Shown: piece by piece, positions 24,341 through 35,640 of the stretch
Numbering within the stretch: position 1 is the first letter of the stretch
Layout of the letters: each line of letters begins with the position of its first letter
DNA from: Prosopocoilus inquinatus
Taxonomy: Eukaryota; Arthropoda; Insecta; Coleoptera; Lucanidae
Length of the DNA: 64,000 bases
Direction of reading: 5' to 3'
Assembly: GCA_036172665.1 (NCBI GenBank)
Contig: CM069871.1
Location: 59,766,713-59,830,712 of the forward strand
Position numbers and translations under genes: made by a program
The notes under the pieces: model-generated
The model's input: only the letters and a program-made list of their open reading frames with translations
Database searches by the model: none
Told to the model about the DNA's origin: nothing

Positions 24341-24775
24341 TCAAAAAATATTTTTAACAAACCTAAGAATATGAGCATAAATGTTGCTGATGTTGTCAAT
24401 ATCCGACCTGAAATTGACAGAATGTTCATTCTTTTGAATATGAATCATTTCTAAGAAAAATCTGTTCTTTAGATTTTTTTCAAGGGTTAAAATGCTAGTA
24501 TTGTCAAAATCAAATCGGTGATCACTTTCCACAGCATGATATGCCAAGGCACAAGCTACCTTCCCTGTTCTAATGTCGCTTTTATGTTGGGAAATGCGAT
24601 TTTTTAACCATTGTCCCGTTTGCCCAATGTATTCTTTTTCGCAATCAGTACATGGTATTGAGTAAACTAGACCGCTGTTAAACAGAAAAGGTGTCTTGTC
24701 CTTTGTTTTAGTGAAAACACTATTGATAGTATGATTATTATATTGTACAATGTTCAAAAATTTAATAATTATTAT
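24341..24775 (-). pseudogene. Penelope-like element, GIY-YIG endonuclease end
   Basis: The frame contains LVYSIPCTDCEKEYIGQTG, with paired cysteines before the YIG motif, then RISQHKSDIRTGK, AYHAVESDHRFDFDNTSIL and RFFLEMIHI, all in the order of the C-terminal GIY-YIG nuclease of PLEs. Upstream it stops in an AAT microsatellite near 24760-24790, so the RT is missing. In PLEs this nuclease nicks the target DNA to prime reverse transcription. A 5'-truncated relic. Confidence 0.85.
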
Positions 24776-24980
24776 TATTATTAAAAATAGTTCTAATAAA
24801 AAACTATTCTTAGATGAAAAAGAAAAAAAAAACGACGTTAAACAACACTGTTTATAACTGAAGTAGAACATACCTGTTTCTGCTTCAACAGATCATTGGT
24901 TAAAATGCCGGCGCCAAAAAAATCAAAACCGGTCCGTTGGATGGATTATGACTGTAACAAGTTGCAGCTTAGTTAACTTA

Positions 24981-25108
24981 GCGTCATTTGCACCATTCCA
25001 CATTAATTTTAACTGGCGGTTATTTTCCATAAAATCGATTATTGTAACATTGGTTTCTGCGAGGTTAACAGAAGCTTAAATTTTAACTGAAAGTGCTGCA
25101 ACTGGCCC
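24981..25108. mobile_element. 128-bp Harbinger-like MITE, TTA target
   Basis: Flanked by TTA on both sides (24978-24980 and 25109-25111). The right end, read inverted, is GGGCCAGTTGCAGCACTTTC, matching the ends of the 128-bp element at 34250-34377 in sequence and exact length. The left end has decayed. Confidence 0.65.
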
Positions 25109-25111
25109 TTA

Positions 25112-25828
25112 TACGACGGAATACAAATATAAAAAGCTGCAACTTCACTCATATCAGAAATTTTTTCTGGCACTATACCAAAAAGATAAGAAAAGACACA
25201 GTACGACGAAAATATCAAATCTAAAAGTTACGTTTTATTTTCAAAAAAATATACCGTCGCCGCCAAAAAAACATGGACACTTTTCGTGTAGTAAATTTAA
25301 CGATACTAAAACTTTTGCTGGGTAGCTGCAATTACGAACTGGAATCTAGGAATGACAAACAGATTAGCTTTTTTAAAGATAAATTCATTTTCCGTTTTTA
25401 TCTTAGCTGTATAATTACACCCAGCAATTCTTAGCATTATTAAATTTACGTCTTTAATTTTAATCTATGATCTTTCTCTTTCCTCTTCTTTTTCTCCTTT
25501 TTCACCATACTTTTCCTGCACGTAGGCATTTCCTCCTCAATATTCATTAATTTTCTTCAATTTTATACCTACTATAGTTGTTACATTCATATTTCGCTGT
25601 TATCGGTACGGTCGGTTAGGCTTCCCTTTGTGCACACATGTTAAGGGCGTTGTTGATCGTTGCTGATCATCTATTCGATCGAAGCGCATGTTTAATTGAA
25701 TCGGCAAGATGAAGAACAGTACAAGTCCAAATTTGTTTTATGCAAAGAAAAAATAAATAAAAAGAAATTCATGAACTGAGAAATTTTCTTTGACCCCGAG
25801 CAACGAGACGGTGCAGATGTGTCACATC
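25112..25828. other. No supportable gene
   Basis: AT-rich sequence with a pyrimidine tract near 25460-25510. No coding, RNA or repeat signal is recognised. Confidence 0.4.
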
Positions 25829-27545
25829 CAGGGTTGGAAAGTTTAAAACATGTTTAAAACACCGAATTAAAAACATACCATCTGTTTTAAACAAAATGTT
25901 ATAAACATATTTTTTTGATAATGTTTTAAATTCATTTTTTGTAATTTTAAGCTAAAAAAGAACTCTTTTGATGTAAGTGCTTTATTTTTAAGTTTAAATA
26001 TGTTTTTTTTTGTTGTTAAAGGTTTAAATCCATTTTTTTAGTTTTAAGCTGAAGAAGAACACTTTTAATATAAGTGTTTTATTTTTGTAACGTAATACTG
26101 TGTAACCAGTAGTTAATTGTTTAGGGTCTGTATTTCACTGACAGATTAACTTTAAACTTTACTTTGTTCTCATATCAATTGTTTTAATAACTGTAGGCAA
26201 TGCGTAGCTGAGCTGATGACGTGATGACTACACTGTAGCTCTGATTTGAACTAAATTCAAATTGCATTAGATTGATTATAATCAATTCATTAATTATTAC
26301 TGATCACTAGAATAATACTTATATTGTAAAATTTTAAAATACCTTTTCAATATTTAACCTTTTATTATTACATTAAGTTTTGAAACATACCGGGTCCTTC
26401 GCTTCCCTGTTCATACTATGGGCTACGGGATGAGTTATTATGTAGCAAACTGGCTTGAATTTGTCAATGATAATGCAATGTTAGGTCAAAAAATAATCAT
26501 AGGATGTCGCTGTTTAAACTATTTATAACGTTATCGTTTCATTTGTCTACAATTACACACATTATTTTTAAGAAGTAACATAATGTAACATTACAAACTT
26601 TTCATCTTTCTTTTAATTAGAGATCGAATTTTAATAAATTCTTCTTTTTACACAAATATCAAATAATAATATACAGGGAAGGGCAAAAGTATGGAACGGG
26701 CTTAATATTTCGAAAACTGTTTGACGTATCTATTTGAAATTTGGTATGCGATTTAGAGTCAATGTGCCCTATATTACCAATTTGTTTCAATTGTTTATCT
26801 GCTCTTGTTTCTGAGATCCAAGGACTACTTGATTTTTTTTTTAATAACAACCTGCTAATTTTTTTCGTCTATTTAATAGTTCGTTTAATTCTTTTAACGA
26901 TCACATAAAAATATTTATCAATAGCATAAAAAAATTTTCGAGAAAATAATGTTTGAATACAAAAGTGGTTTACGCTGATATTTGGTATTTGTTTTCATGT
27001 TTTTAAGGCTACTTTTATTAAAATTTTCTTTAGTTTTATCTTAAAAACGGCCATAATCTTGTGGTTTTTCAGTTTTTTTGTTAAAACTAGATTTTTTGTC
27101 GAATTTCAAACAATAAATCATTTTTCTTAACTTTTCATCAAACGTTATTTTCTCGAAAGTTTTCTTATGTAATAGATAAATATTTTTATGTAGTCGTTTA
27201 GAGAATTAAACGAGCTATTAAACACAGGAAAAAAATTAGCAGGTTGTTATTTAAGAAAAATCAAGTAATAAATTGGTAATGTAGGTCTTATTGACTCTAA
27301 ATCACATCCCAAATTTCAAATAAATACTTCAAACAGTTTTCGAAATATTAAGCCCTTTCTTGTATATCTTTTTATGTAAGTTGTAAGGGCAATTTAAACT
27401 TTTAAAAGTTGTTTTAAACAGCTGTTTTTTTTTGTTTGAAACATGTTTAATTTAAGGTCAATTTTTAACATGTTTAAAAAAAAGACTGTTTAAAACAAAA
27501 AAAACAGAAGTTTTGTTCTTTAAAAAAAAAACACAAAAGTTACTC
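25829..27545. mobile_element. Non-autonomous hAT-like element, copy 1, right end lost, carrying a nested MITE
   Basis: It begins CAGGGTTGGAAAGTTTAAAA, identical to the left end of the complete copy at 42541. The two stay aligned through the TGACGTGATGACTAC region and the poly-T/poly-A tracts. The right terminal CCAACCCTG is missing. Relative to copy 2 it has an extra 0.69-kb foldback at 26674-27362. No transposase is encoded. Confidence 0.75.
26674..27362. mobile_element. 0.69-kb foldback MITE nested in the hAT-like element
   Basis: It starts CAGGGAAGGGCAAAAGTATG and ends with AGCCCTTTCTTG, flanked by TA. The long arms (TTAATATTTCGAAAACTGTT on the left, AACAGTTTTCGAAATATTAA on the right) are inverted. 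The homologous hAT-like copy at 43850 lacks it, giving an empty site. Confidence 0.8.
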
Positions 27546-28435
27546 CAAGTATTACTGACCTTTAGTTTCCCTCGTTTATTATTATTATTTTTTTTTAAGT
27601 AGAAACCACTTTTAAAAATGTTTTTTTTTGTATAATTTCTTGTGTATAAAGGTAGGTAGTACAGGTTTAAAAATATATTACCCGTACACGTAAATATTTA
27701 AACATGTTTTTCTCAAGTTCTTCTAAAAATAAACTTTTTAACTGGTGAAAAGAAGACGAAAATTCCTCGGACAAATTAGGGGCCCAAATCCACCGGCCCT
27801 TTTTCATGTGTTCCTGTCATTTTCCGATACTTTCAGCTGTTACCACCACCGTTGGCGATGGTTTCATAATAACACAGATGCGCATCGAGCACACAAACAC
27901 CTTTTCGGCAACGATTTCCGATACCCATGACGGCCCCAAAAAGCTATCCCGCCTCTATTCTGCGGCCCTAGCCCTTTCCAATATTTTCAGCCGAGTAGGT
28001 GGCGCGCCTTCGCCAATACAATTCGACTTGCCAATTTCGCAAATGATTTCCAATAATTTGCAACCGGTTGCCTTAATTTTTGCGCTGCTCGGTACGGAAC
28101 GAGTTCGCGTACAGTTGCCGCCAATAGTTCTGCGAGTGCGCAGAACAAGAAACTTAGACAACGATTTCCAATAGGGGCTGAGTGGCTCAGTGCTCCTGCA
28201 CCACCCCCTGAATTGTCATGTTTGTCTGTTACTAATGGTTGCCAGGAACTGCCACACCCTGACGCCGAGGCGAAACAGGCAAATTACCCTAAGTACAGGA
28301 AATTCTGTTCAATGTTTGTTGTTTAATTTCCTCGAAGAGCTTTTTGCAATTACAGTAAACTTAGGTAAAATTGTAAGTCACAAACAAGAAAATAGGATAT
28401 TTCACATTTGTATTAAAAGTGTCCTATAAGTCTTA
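27546..28435. other. No assigned gene; GC-rich patch at 27830-28180
   Basis: A plus-strand open frame spans 27806-28174 (122 codons) in unusually GC-rich sequence, with another on the minus strand (28161-27955). I recognise no domain, and neither has a clear splice or start context. It could be a diverged exon or a foreign fragment. Confidence 0.35.
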
Positions 28436-28578
28436 CGACCGGTTTCATAATCGAACTAAAGAAGACTTTAAAATGAAAGTCACAGTCACACATCAAAAGT
28501 AATTCAAAGTCAAAACAAATTTGTTTACACATCAGAACGTGACATTCATTTTAAAGTCTCCTTTATGAAACCCGGCCC
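28436..28578. mobile_element. 143-bp Harbinger-like MITE, TTA target
   Basis: TTA flanks both ends (28433-28435 and 28579-28581). The termini CGACCGGTTTCATAA and TTTATGAAACCCGGCCC are imperfect inverted repeats, and the centre is a long inverted repeat around AAGTCAC. A related end occurs near 32425. Confidence 0.75.
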
Positions 28579-28881
28579 TTAGTCATAGTAATAGGTTTTA
28601 ATGTAAAATACTTACACTTGAAAAATTGATAAACTTCGGTGTTATTGACCTTTAAGTAAGGTAAATTAGTATTCATCAAATACACCAAAAAAAAATCATT
28701 GTAAAACTATAAACGTCAGGAAACAAATAATACATCAATACTGGAAGGATTAATAATGTTAGTTACAACTAGACTGCGGGAGTTTAGGCACTAAAAAATT
28801 CAATTTTAGGCGCCTAAAAAAGGCTCATACATGTGCAGAATAGGCACAAATAAAGTATATATAGTCTCCAAAATATTTATA

Positions 28882-29147
28882 CGTGGGCTGCTGGAAAAGT
28901 TTCTGGAAACTGTATGAAAAAACGCATATGAAATTTGGTAAACGGTATCATTGTTTTTCGAAGTATTCGCCTTTGACGTCAATACACTTTTGCATACGCT
29001 CGAACCAATTTCTAAAGCACGTTTTCCACTCTAAAGAAGGTACCTCAGAAACCAGTGTCCGGAATGTTTCAACCGCTGCTTCAGCCGACGAAAATCGCTC
29101 ACTACGCATTTTATTTTTGATATTTGGGAACAAAACGAAATCATTGG
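28882..29147 (-). pseudogene. Truncated mariner copy (transposase C-terminus)
   Basis: It begins with the mariner end CGTGGGCTGCTGGAAAAGTT next to TA and encodes, on the minus strand, NIKNKMRSERFSSAEAAVE and WFERMQKCIDVKGEYFEKQ, the C-terminal tail of mariner transposase. It is nearly identical to 32819-33085 of the fuller copy, then breaks off. Confidence 0.9.
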
Positions 29148-29164
29148 TATATCATGCATACATC

Positions 29165-29240
29165 AACAGCAGCAGCCCGTGACGTCACACGTGCTGCTGC
29201 TGTTTCTGCTGGAATATAAGAAGACAATTGTCTTCTTATA
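29165..29240. repeat. Two adjacent palindromes, one around a CRE-like site
   Basis: AACAGCAGCAGC at 29165-29176 is the exact inverse of 29193-29204 and brackets TGACGTCA. Eleven bases on, 29215-29240 is a perfect 26-bp palindrome centred on CAATTG. Confidence 0.8.
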
Positions 29241-29503
29241 CGACAAGCTCCCAGTCCCGGCTCGGGGCAGAGTTCGCGGTCACCGCCGTTTCGGATGTTC
29301 TGGTTTCTGAAATCGTTAAGTTTTCCCTACAATCTGGGGGTTTCACTATAAATGTACGAGCGGTGGTCCTTTAAATAACACGTTCACCATGTCGACCCCA
29401 GTACCTGCCGCTTGTCGTGACCGTACACATTATAACGTACATGGGAACTACCAATTGATTTCAAAAATACCCTAAGTCACAAATTTGTCGAATTTGAGTT
29501 ATA

Positions 29504-29906
29504 CAGGGTGATTCAGAATAAGTGTGCGACGCGTTAGGAGCGCATTCACTAAGGGTCATGCAAGTACAAAATTGCAAGAAATAAATCTCTCAAAGGTATT
29601 TCAAAAATCAACCTCCTTTGTATCCAAAATGGAAATCATGATTCATTTCTTAAGCCATAAATAAAAACGTTTTATAATTTCATTTTAAGGTAAACGCTAC
29701 TGTTTTGTTCTATTCCATGCGAGTTCATTGCTCTTGTGACGCAATGCAGCTGTACCTGTGCCCATCAACCAATTTACCTCTGAATCTTCCATGCATTTTG
29801 AAAAACTATGGATATTAGAGCCCATTATGCATATAGACTTTTTGTTTTCTCTTTCTGTGTACTTACCTGTGGTTGACGGGCAGGACATTTATTTTGGATC
29901 ACCCTG
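29504..29906. mobile_element. 403-bp MITE, CAGGGTGATTC ends
   Basis: The left end CAGGGTGATTCAGAATAAGT is inverted at the right end (ATTTATTTTGGATCACCCTG). The left side is preceded by TA. No coding capacity. Confidence 0.7.
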
Positions 29907-30849
29907 CATATGTGATGGCAATATATTCATGAAGCCCTATTGATTAGGTGCATAAATAATCTAATTTTAATATTCGAAATACTATACTTCATAACTTGAA
30001 AAAAAGAAGTCGAGAGCAGAAATTTTTTAAGTCCTTGATCTTGCTATTACCGATGGAAAAGTTCTAAGAATTTCTAAGAAAAAAATGGAACCCATCAAAC
30101 AGTCTTATAAGCAGCGTAAAGAATTCGGGCCACTTGTTTCACGAACAATAAGTAAGTTTAATACTCGGACTGTATTAGCCCCGCCTACAGTAATTTCTGC
30201 GAAGAGCGAGAGCTCGCATTGCCCTCCTTTCCTTCCCACTCAGTGACAATCCGTTGCATCGAAGCAGCGGATAGGTGACAAGAGTAAATAGTACATTCGG
30301 CGTAAAAAGCGTCCAATGTTAAGCTACCTGAATTCTTTTCCCTGCTTATAAGTTTATTGATTGAAATATAGAATCCCAAAATTTCTAGAAAGAAATTCTA
30401 GAGTGGCATTTTGTAGATAAATTGATTTTTTGGAAGTATAGTACCCGACTATTTTGGGATTGACCCTGCTAATGTTTGTTTATTAACATTTTTTCCTATT
30501 CGTTTACGATTTTCATAATAAAATTTTAAAAGTTCCAAATTTTGCATTCATTTAATTCACAAACAACCAGTCCGTGTGCCTTTTCACCTTCTGATATGAG
30601 CTGGTCTAACCTGCATTTACTGTTTCACTAATTTGTTATTATACACGTGTTGTAGTTAGTCTGCCTTTAAAATGACAGTTATTTAAGAAAAAATTGAGAA
30701 AGATAATTAGTTTCTTGTATCTCCAAACTAAACTTGTGTGACTTCGGGTGTTTCTGAAATCAGTGGTTAAATTATTGTAAATGCTGCAGGATAGTGATTG
30801 TTATTAGCGTTGGTAAAAAAAACTTTCGCAAAATGTCTCAACATTTAGC
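29907..30849. other. No supportable gene
   Basis: AT-rich sequence; no family recognised in either strand. Confidence 0.4.
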
Positions 30850-31090
30850 TTAAATAATTATTAAATGTATTTTGTGTGTGTAAAGTGTTTCGTGGCTTTA
30901 TTACTTCCAAACCACGCCGTTGAAAGAGAAGAGAGTTGAATTGTATGTTGTGTCCCCAACGCTGAAGGATACTTGAAGTGAATACCGACCACTCCCGAGA
31001 AATATTTCGAGCGCCGCGCGCCGGTTCGAATCTACGACCTTGTGATTGCAAGGTCGTTCCCCTTACCACTTGGACCGTTCAGGAATGTGA
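30850..31090 (-). mobile_element. tRNA-derived SINE
   Basis: Minus strand from about 31085: TGGTCCAAGTGGTAAGG resembles an RNA polymerase III A box, then a 7-bp anticodon-like hairpin (CGACCTT/AAGGTCG), then GATTCGAACC as the B box (31032-31023). A unique body runs to about 30905, followed by AATAAAGCCACGAAACAC and an A/T-rich tail. The tRNA head with body and tail is the classic SINE layout. The parent tRNA is not identifiable by eye. Confidence 0.7.
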
Positions 31091-31924
31091 TGAAGAAGAT
31101 GAAGATCTATTTCTGTCGCACTGGATTATGGAACATTTCATAACATTTGAAACCCATAAAATACACCTAACGTGCTGTGAAGGTCATAAAGAGATGGCGA
31201 TCGTAACGCTTAGTGATAATTTTACAATCAGTTACATGGGTCGTTGTTGTAAGGTGAGATCACAGGCAACGAAATAAATCTAAATTTTTAAATATTGTCC
31301 CGCGTCGGTCGTCTCCAGCAGGTTACGAGCTGTCGGCGTCCAGACGCGGAGGTTGCGTAGCTTGGGGGTGAAAAGGGAGTAACAGGGAAACTGCAAACTA
31401 ACTCATGAAAACAACAAGGATTACCTTTATTGTTTAAAGGTCAGAAATACAGATAAGTGTATCCCACGACGACGATCAGATTAACTGATATCTTTTACAA
31501 ATTATGCCCATCTTTTATATTGTCAATGTACGTGACGTCATGACCAAATTCCGCAAAACTTTAATTGAACCCGTACTTTGCTTGGTTGCTGAAAAGGTGA
31601 TGTCAGGATTTTCACGTTGTTTCCAATCGTAATTTCTATTAAATCGTGAATTAATTGATTGTGTTTAAACACATACAATGCCCGAGTTATTTGCGTATTT
31701 GCAACTTTGTGGATTCACGCTACAAGTTCATTGCCTGAGTCGTTGCACCAGCAAACCGCTTACCAGCAAATAACTCGCATTGCATTGGAAAAAATACATT
31801 TTAAATTAATTAAATACGATTTTCAAATTTTCCGTAATCGTGACAATATTATCCGCGTTATTTCCTGTCTTGCTTGAAATTCTACGCTTTTAGTTTGATT
31901 TAACAACCGGTATAACTTTCAAAT
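31091..31924. other. No supportable gene
   Basis: A GC-richer stretch at 31300-31400 has no recognisable product. The remainder is AT-rich. Confidence 0.4.
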
Positions 31925-31938
31925 ATTCTCAAACGTTT

Positions 31939-32049
31939 AACGCGGCCGTCGTCCGCGATTGAATTCTTGGCTTCCGGTTGGAACCGGGTGTCTCGGATTT
32001 CTTCTACTGCCAAGACACGCGGTTTCAACCGGAAACGAAGAATTCAATC
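31939..32049. mobile_element. Small hairpin insertion with 14-bp direct repeats
   Basis: ATTCTCAAACGTTT occurs at 31925-31938 and 32050-32063. The 111 bp between them is mostly a hairpin: ATTGAATTCTTGGCTTCCGG on the left mirrors CCGGAAACGAAGAATTCAAT on the right, with a second inner match GTGTCT/AGACAC. The duplication length does not fit TAA-type MITEs. Confidence 0.65.
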
Positions 32050-32208
32050 ATTCTCAAACGTTTTGTATTGATGAGTTGCAGATTTTAGACAAATCAATAG
32101 GCGCAGACAATGAATTAAGTATTTAATATAGCAGCAAGTAGATACACCGACAATGGGCGTTCGTGGGTCTCAATTTTTAATGTGTAAGTTTGGTTGCCTA
32201 TCCTCGCT

Positions 32209-32228
32209 AGGTGTGTGTGTGTGTGTGT
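32209..32228. repeat. GT microsatellite
   Basis: A run of GT dinucleotides. Confidence 0.9.
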
Positions 32229-32284
32229 TTGTGGAGGTGCTCGGCTCGTGACTGCGGGAGTTCCCAAACAACAGAAAACGTTTA

Positions 32285-32333
32285 TAAATAACAGGTAATA
32301 AACGGTTTATTATTCGTTATTTATAAACCGCTA
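32285..32333. repeat. Hairpin with ATAAACCG arms
   Basis: CGTTTATAAATAAC and GTTATTTATAAACCG form inverted arms around TAATAAACGGTTTATTA, itself a palindrome. Confidence 0.6.
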
Positions 32334-32818
32334 TGCACATCAGTGTGCTGAGCGCCCTTACGGCCGTTTTTATAATCAAACTGGAAGCTTTAATTTAAAG
32401 TTACTTTAAGAATAGGGAAACAAGGGCCGATTTCATAATCAGATTTCAGGATTTGATCGCGCACGCTAATTCGCAAGTTCATAATATTTCGACTCCAGCA
32501 TCCTTACTGAACTATATGTAGTAAATTAATTTAAAATCAAAAAATATAAGAGCGGAAAAAATAAGTGAAACTTGTAACAGTAATTTTAATATTCCGGATA
32601 CATTTCATCGGTCTAATCAATTGAAGCCTGGCGTATCCCCAAGGATGTTGTTACAAATCAATTTTTCCATCTGCTCCGATGCGGATTGCAAATATTTCAG
32701 AATAAAATAGAATAAAAATCGATTAGAGTCTTTTACATTACAAGTCAAAGGTATTATAATCAATGCATTAAATATTTAAATATACCGGGTATCTCAGGAT
32801 GGGCGGCGACCAGCGATA

Positions 32819-34037
32819 CGTGGGCTGCTGGAAAAGTTTCTGGAAACGATACGAAAAACGCATATGAAATTTGGTAAACGATATTATTGGTTTTCGAAGT
32901 ATTCGCCTTTGACGTCAATACACTTTTGCATACGCTTGAACCAATTTCTAAAGCACGTTTTCCACTCTAAAGATGGTACCTCAGAAACCAGTGTCCGGAA
33001 TATTTCAACCGCTGCTTCAGCCGACGAAAATCGCTCACCACGCATTTTATTTTTGATATTTGGGAACAAAAAGAAATCATTAGGTGATAAATCAGGTGAA
33101 TATGGACAATGAGTCATTAATTCAACATTTTTGTGGACGAAGAATCAATTGTTTGACGGGCTGAGTGAGAGCTGGCGTTGTCATGATGGAGAATAATTCG
33201 TCGATTTTGATTGTTTCTTCTTATTTGATCGATGCAGCATCAACATTCACGGTTTTTCGATCCTCTAAAGCCACGGTTGCTACATGTCCTTTTAAACCAA
33301 AGAAACAAGCAATCATTTGCTTCGCAGCACTGCCTAAACGGACAACTTTTGTTGGTTTTGGTTCATTTTGAAATACCCAAACGGTAGATTGTTGTTTACT
33401 TTCTGGCTCGTACGAATAGATCCACGTGTCGTCACCAGTAACGATGTTATAAACTAAATTTGAACGACCTCCATTGAATTTCTTGAGCATTTCTTCGCAC
33501 CATTTGACACGACCCTGCTTTTGTGTTTCTGTTAAATTGTGTGGGATCCAACAATTGCAAAGCTTTCAATGCGTAAGGATGCTTGAATCTCACGGTGTGT
33601 CACATGTCGATCTCGCCCAAGCATTTCACGCGCAGCATCTACATTAGTGGCAACAACAGATGTTGATGGACGACCTTCACGAAACTCGTCACTGAGAGAG
33701 GTACGTCCACGCTGGAATTCGGCAAACCAATTACAAACACTGATATTTGATGGTGCTTCATCTCTGAAAGCCAAATGAAGCCGATCGAGGCATTGTTTCG
33801 GCGTTAGACCACATTTGAAATCGTAAAAAATCATGGCACGAAAATTTTCACGCGAGATTTCCATGTTTACACAAAATTACTTTTTCTCAAATGCTGTACA
33901 AACAAAACTAGTTCACTTGAATAGGAACTGTCAATAGAATTATAAGAGAAAAACGTCAAATTTTTCAAATATGACAATTGATGAACGCTAACAATTCTAG
34001 ACCTACTAGATTCCAGAAAATTTTCCATCAGCCCACG
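32819..34037 (-). mobile_element. Full-length mariner element, inactive
   Basis: TA flanks both ends (32817-32818 and 34038-34039). The terminal inverted repeats are CGTGGGCTGCTGGAAAAGTT on the left and AATTTTCCATCAGCCCACG on the right. Total length is 1219 bp, near the family norm of 1.2-1.3 kb. The transposase frame is on the minus strand and is broken. Confidence 0.95.
32884..33864 (-). pseudogene. Mariner transposase (DD34D), frameshifted
   Basis: The N-terminal helix-turn-helix part starts MEISRENFRAMIFYDFKCGL (33864) and reaches RHVTHREIQASLRI. The catalytic part then has TGDDTWIYSYEPESK (first Asp), LHHDNASSHSARQ (second Asp, near 33165-33185) and HCPYSPDLSPNDFFLFP (third Asp), followed by WFKRMQKCIDVKGEYFENQ. 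All three catalytic aspartates are visible, but at least two frame breaks (near 33500 and 33120-33160) divide the gene. The enzyme would cut and paste the element at TA sites. Confidence 0.9.
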
Positions 34038-34249
34038 TATAAGCTTTTAAAATGAACTTGAGGCGAATTTCTTTTCCCGGTGTGCTATGTTAATTTCAAG
34101 TAGATCCGAAATTAATTAAACTCTGGGCGTTTATGAAAATACAACGTAACGAAGAAACCTGAAACAGTGGCGTACACGGTAAAGGGTTATAAAATCATTG
34201 AGACGCCTCAAAACGTATTTGAGGAACACAATGTCTGAAAATCTACTAA

Positions 34250-34377
34250 GGGCCATTTGCACCACTTTCAGTTAAAATTTAAGGTCCACTTAACTCCATA
34301 GAAACGTTTGTTACAATAATTATTTCTATGGAGTTAAGTGGAGCTTAAATTTTAACTGAAAGTGATGCAAATGGCCC
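34250..34377. mobile_element. 128-bp Harbinger-like MITE, TAA target
   Basis: TAA at 34247-34249 and 34378-34380. The ends GGGCCATTTGCACCACTTTC and GAAAGTGATGCAAATGGCCC are near-perfect inverted repeats, and nearly the whole element folds into one hairpin. Same family and length as 24981-25108. Confidence 0.9.
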
Positions 34378-34380
34378 TAA

Positions 34381-35469
34381 ATGGACTTGCTCTGCTTAAT
34401 ATCCATAGAGATATTGACGTGACAGTCGAGTCTGTTCGAGACGAACTGGCAAAGAACACTTCCACAAGTTAATATAAAATGTCAATAAAATTGTTTGTGT
34501 CAAAAATCGATTCTTTTAGTCCATTTAATTGAATTATTTTAGTTTCGGTCATTTGTAGACCTCTCCCATTCACCAATCCTGCGTACGCCTCTGACCTAAA
34601 GTATTGTTATAAATTCGAATGATTTCAAACAGTGATTATAGCGAATCCGAAAATGGTTGAAGGAAACGTTGATTTAAGATGATGACCTTCCCCAAAGTTT
34701 TCAATAAAAAATGGAAACTAGATTTTAATCGTGGCTGAAAAAAAGATTGTCAATTTAAATCATAACTAATAACGTGCGCCAGAAATACCGAACGTTGTAT
34801 ATAAGTTTTGTTTTAAACATCCGCAAGTTAACTGCCCGCTCAGATATAATCGGTTCACAGTTATGCAAGAATTTCACAAAAGTGAATCTTCTACGTTACA
34901 AAATAATACGAAATATTAATAGTTGAAATAAAAAACTTATTCCTATTTGATTTGCTGCTAAGCTCCGCAGATAAAGAGCGTTGGGACTTGCGGACCTGTA
35001 CGTCCAAAATTGTTTGATAATCCCTAAAGTTCAAGAAATTACACCACAACTTATGCGTCCTTACACACTTTCAGATATAATCTTTACTTTGGCCACAACA
35101 AAGCCACAAAATCCATTTTTCAACCCGTCTTCCTTAACTGTATAAACGCCAGATCAGGTCTTGTTTGTAGCCTGATTCCACATGAAACCGAAAATCCGTC
35201 CCCCGATGTTTTTTTTCTGCACGTCGTCGCCCGAATAATGTTATACGTATTTTAGGAAGGATTGTCAAATATCTCTCGATTTACCCTCGTTCTTTCTCGT
35301 CTTTCGTCCGAGATAAAATTTCTTTTACTCTAACAATGGAAATAAAAGAATGAAACTTGTAAAAAGAAAAATATTCCCATAAGATAATAATATAGATATA
35401 ACCGCAACAAAACATAAAAATACGTAACAATATAGAAAATAAAATAATTATCTGTTCAGTTTTCACTAT
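34381..35469. other. No supportable gene
   Basis: AT-rich; nothing recognised. Confidence 0.4.
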
Positions 35470-35637
35470 CACAGCGTATGAAAAATTCTCAAACCTCACA
35501 GACAGATTTATCTTGAAGGGTACTTTAAAAAACCTATATGAAATTGTCCTCTAAAATCATTAGGGAAGCCAATATCGGAGCACCTTTAAATTAACATGGG
35601 ATTCCTATGTTGCGTTTCAAAATGCAGCCTGTAACGC
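35470..35637. mobile_element. Half-arm of the foldback family at 38359
   Basis: The words GTACTTTAAAAAACCT, ATTAGGGAAGCCA and CACCTTTAAATTAACATGGG match the right arm of 38359-38873. It ends TTCAAAATGCAGCCTGT, so only one arm is present here. Confidence 0.75.
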
Positions 35638-35640
35638 CAC

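Noticed and set aside
31000..31090. Functional tRNA gene
   Set aside because: Arms are imperfect, the anticodon loop is wrong in size, and a SINE body is attached.
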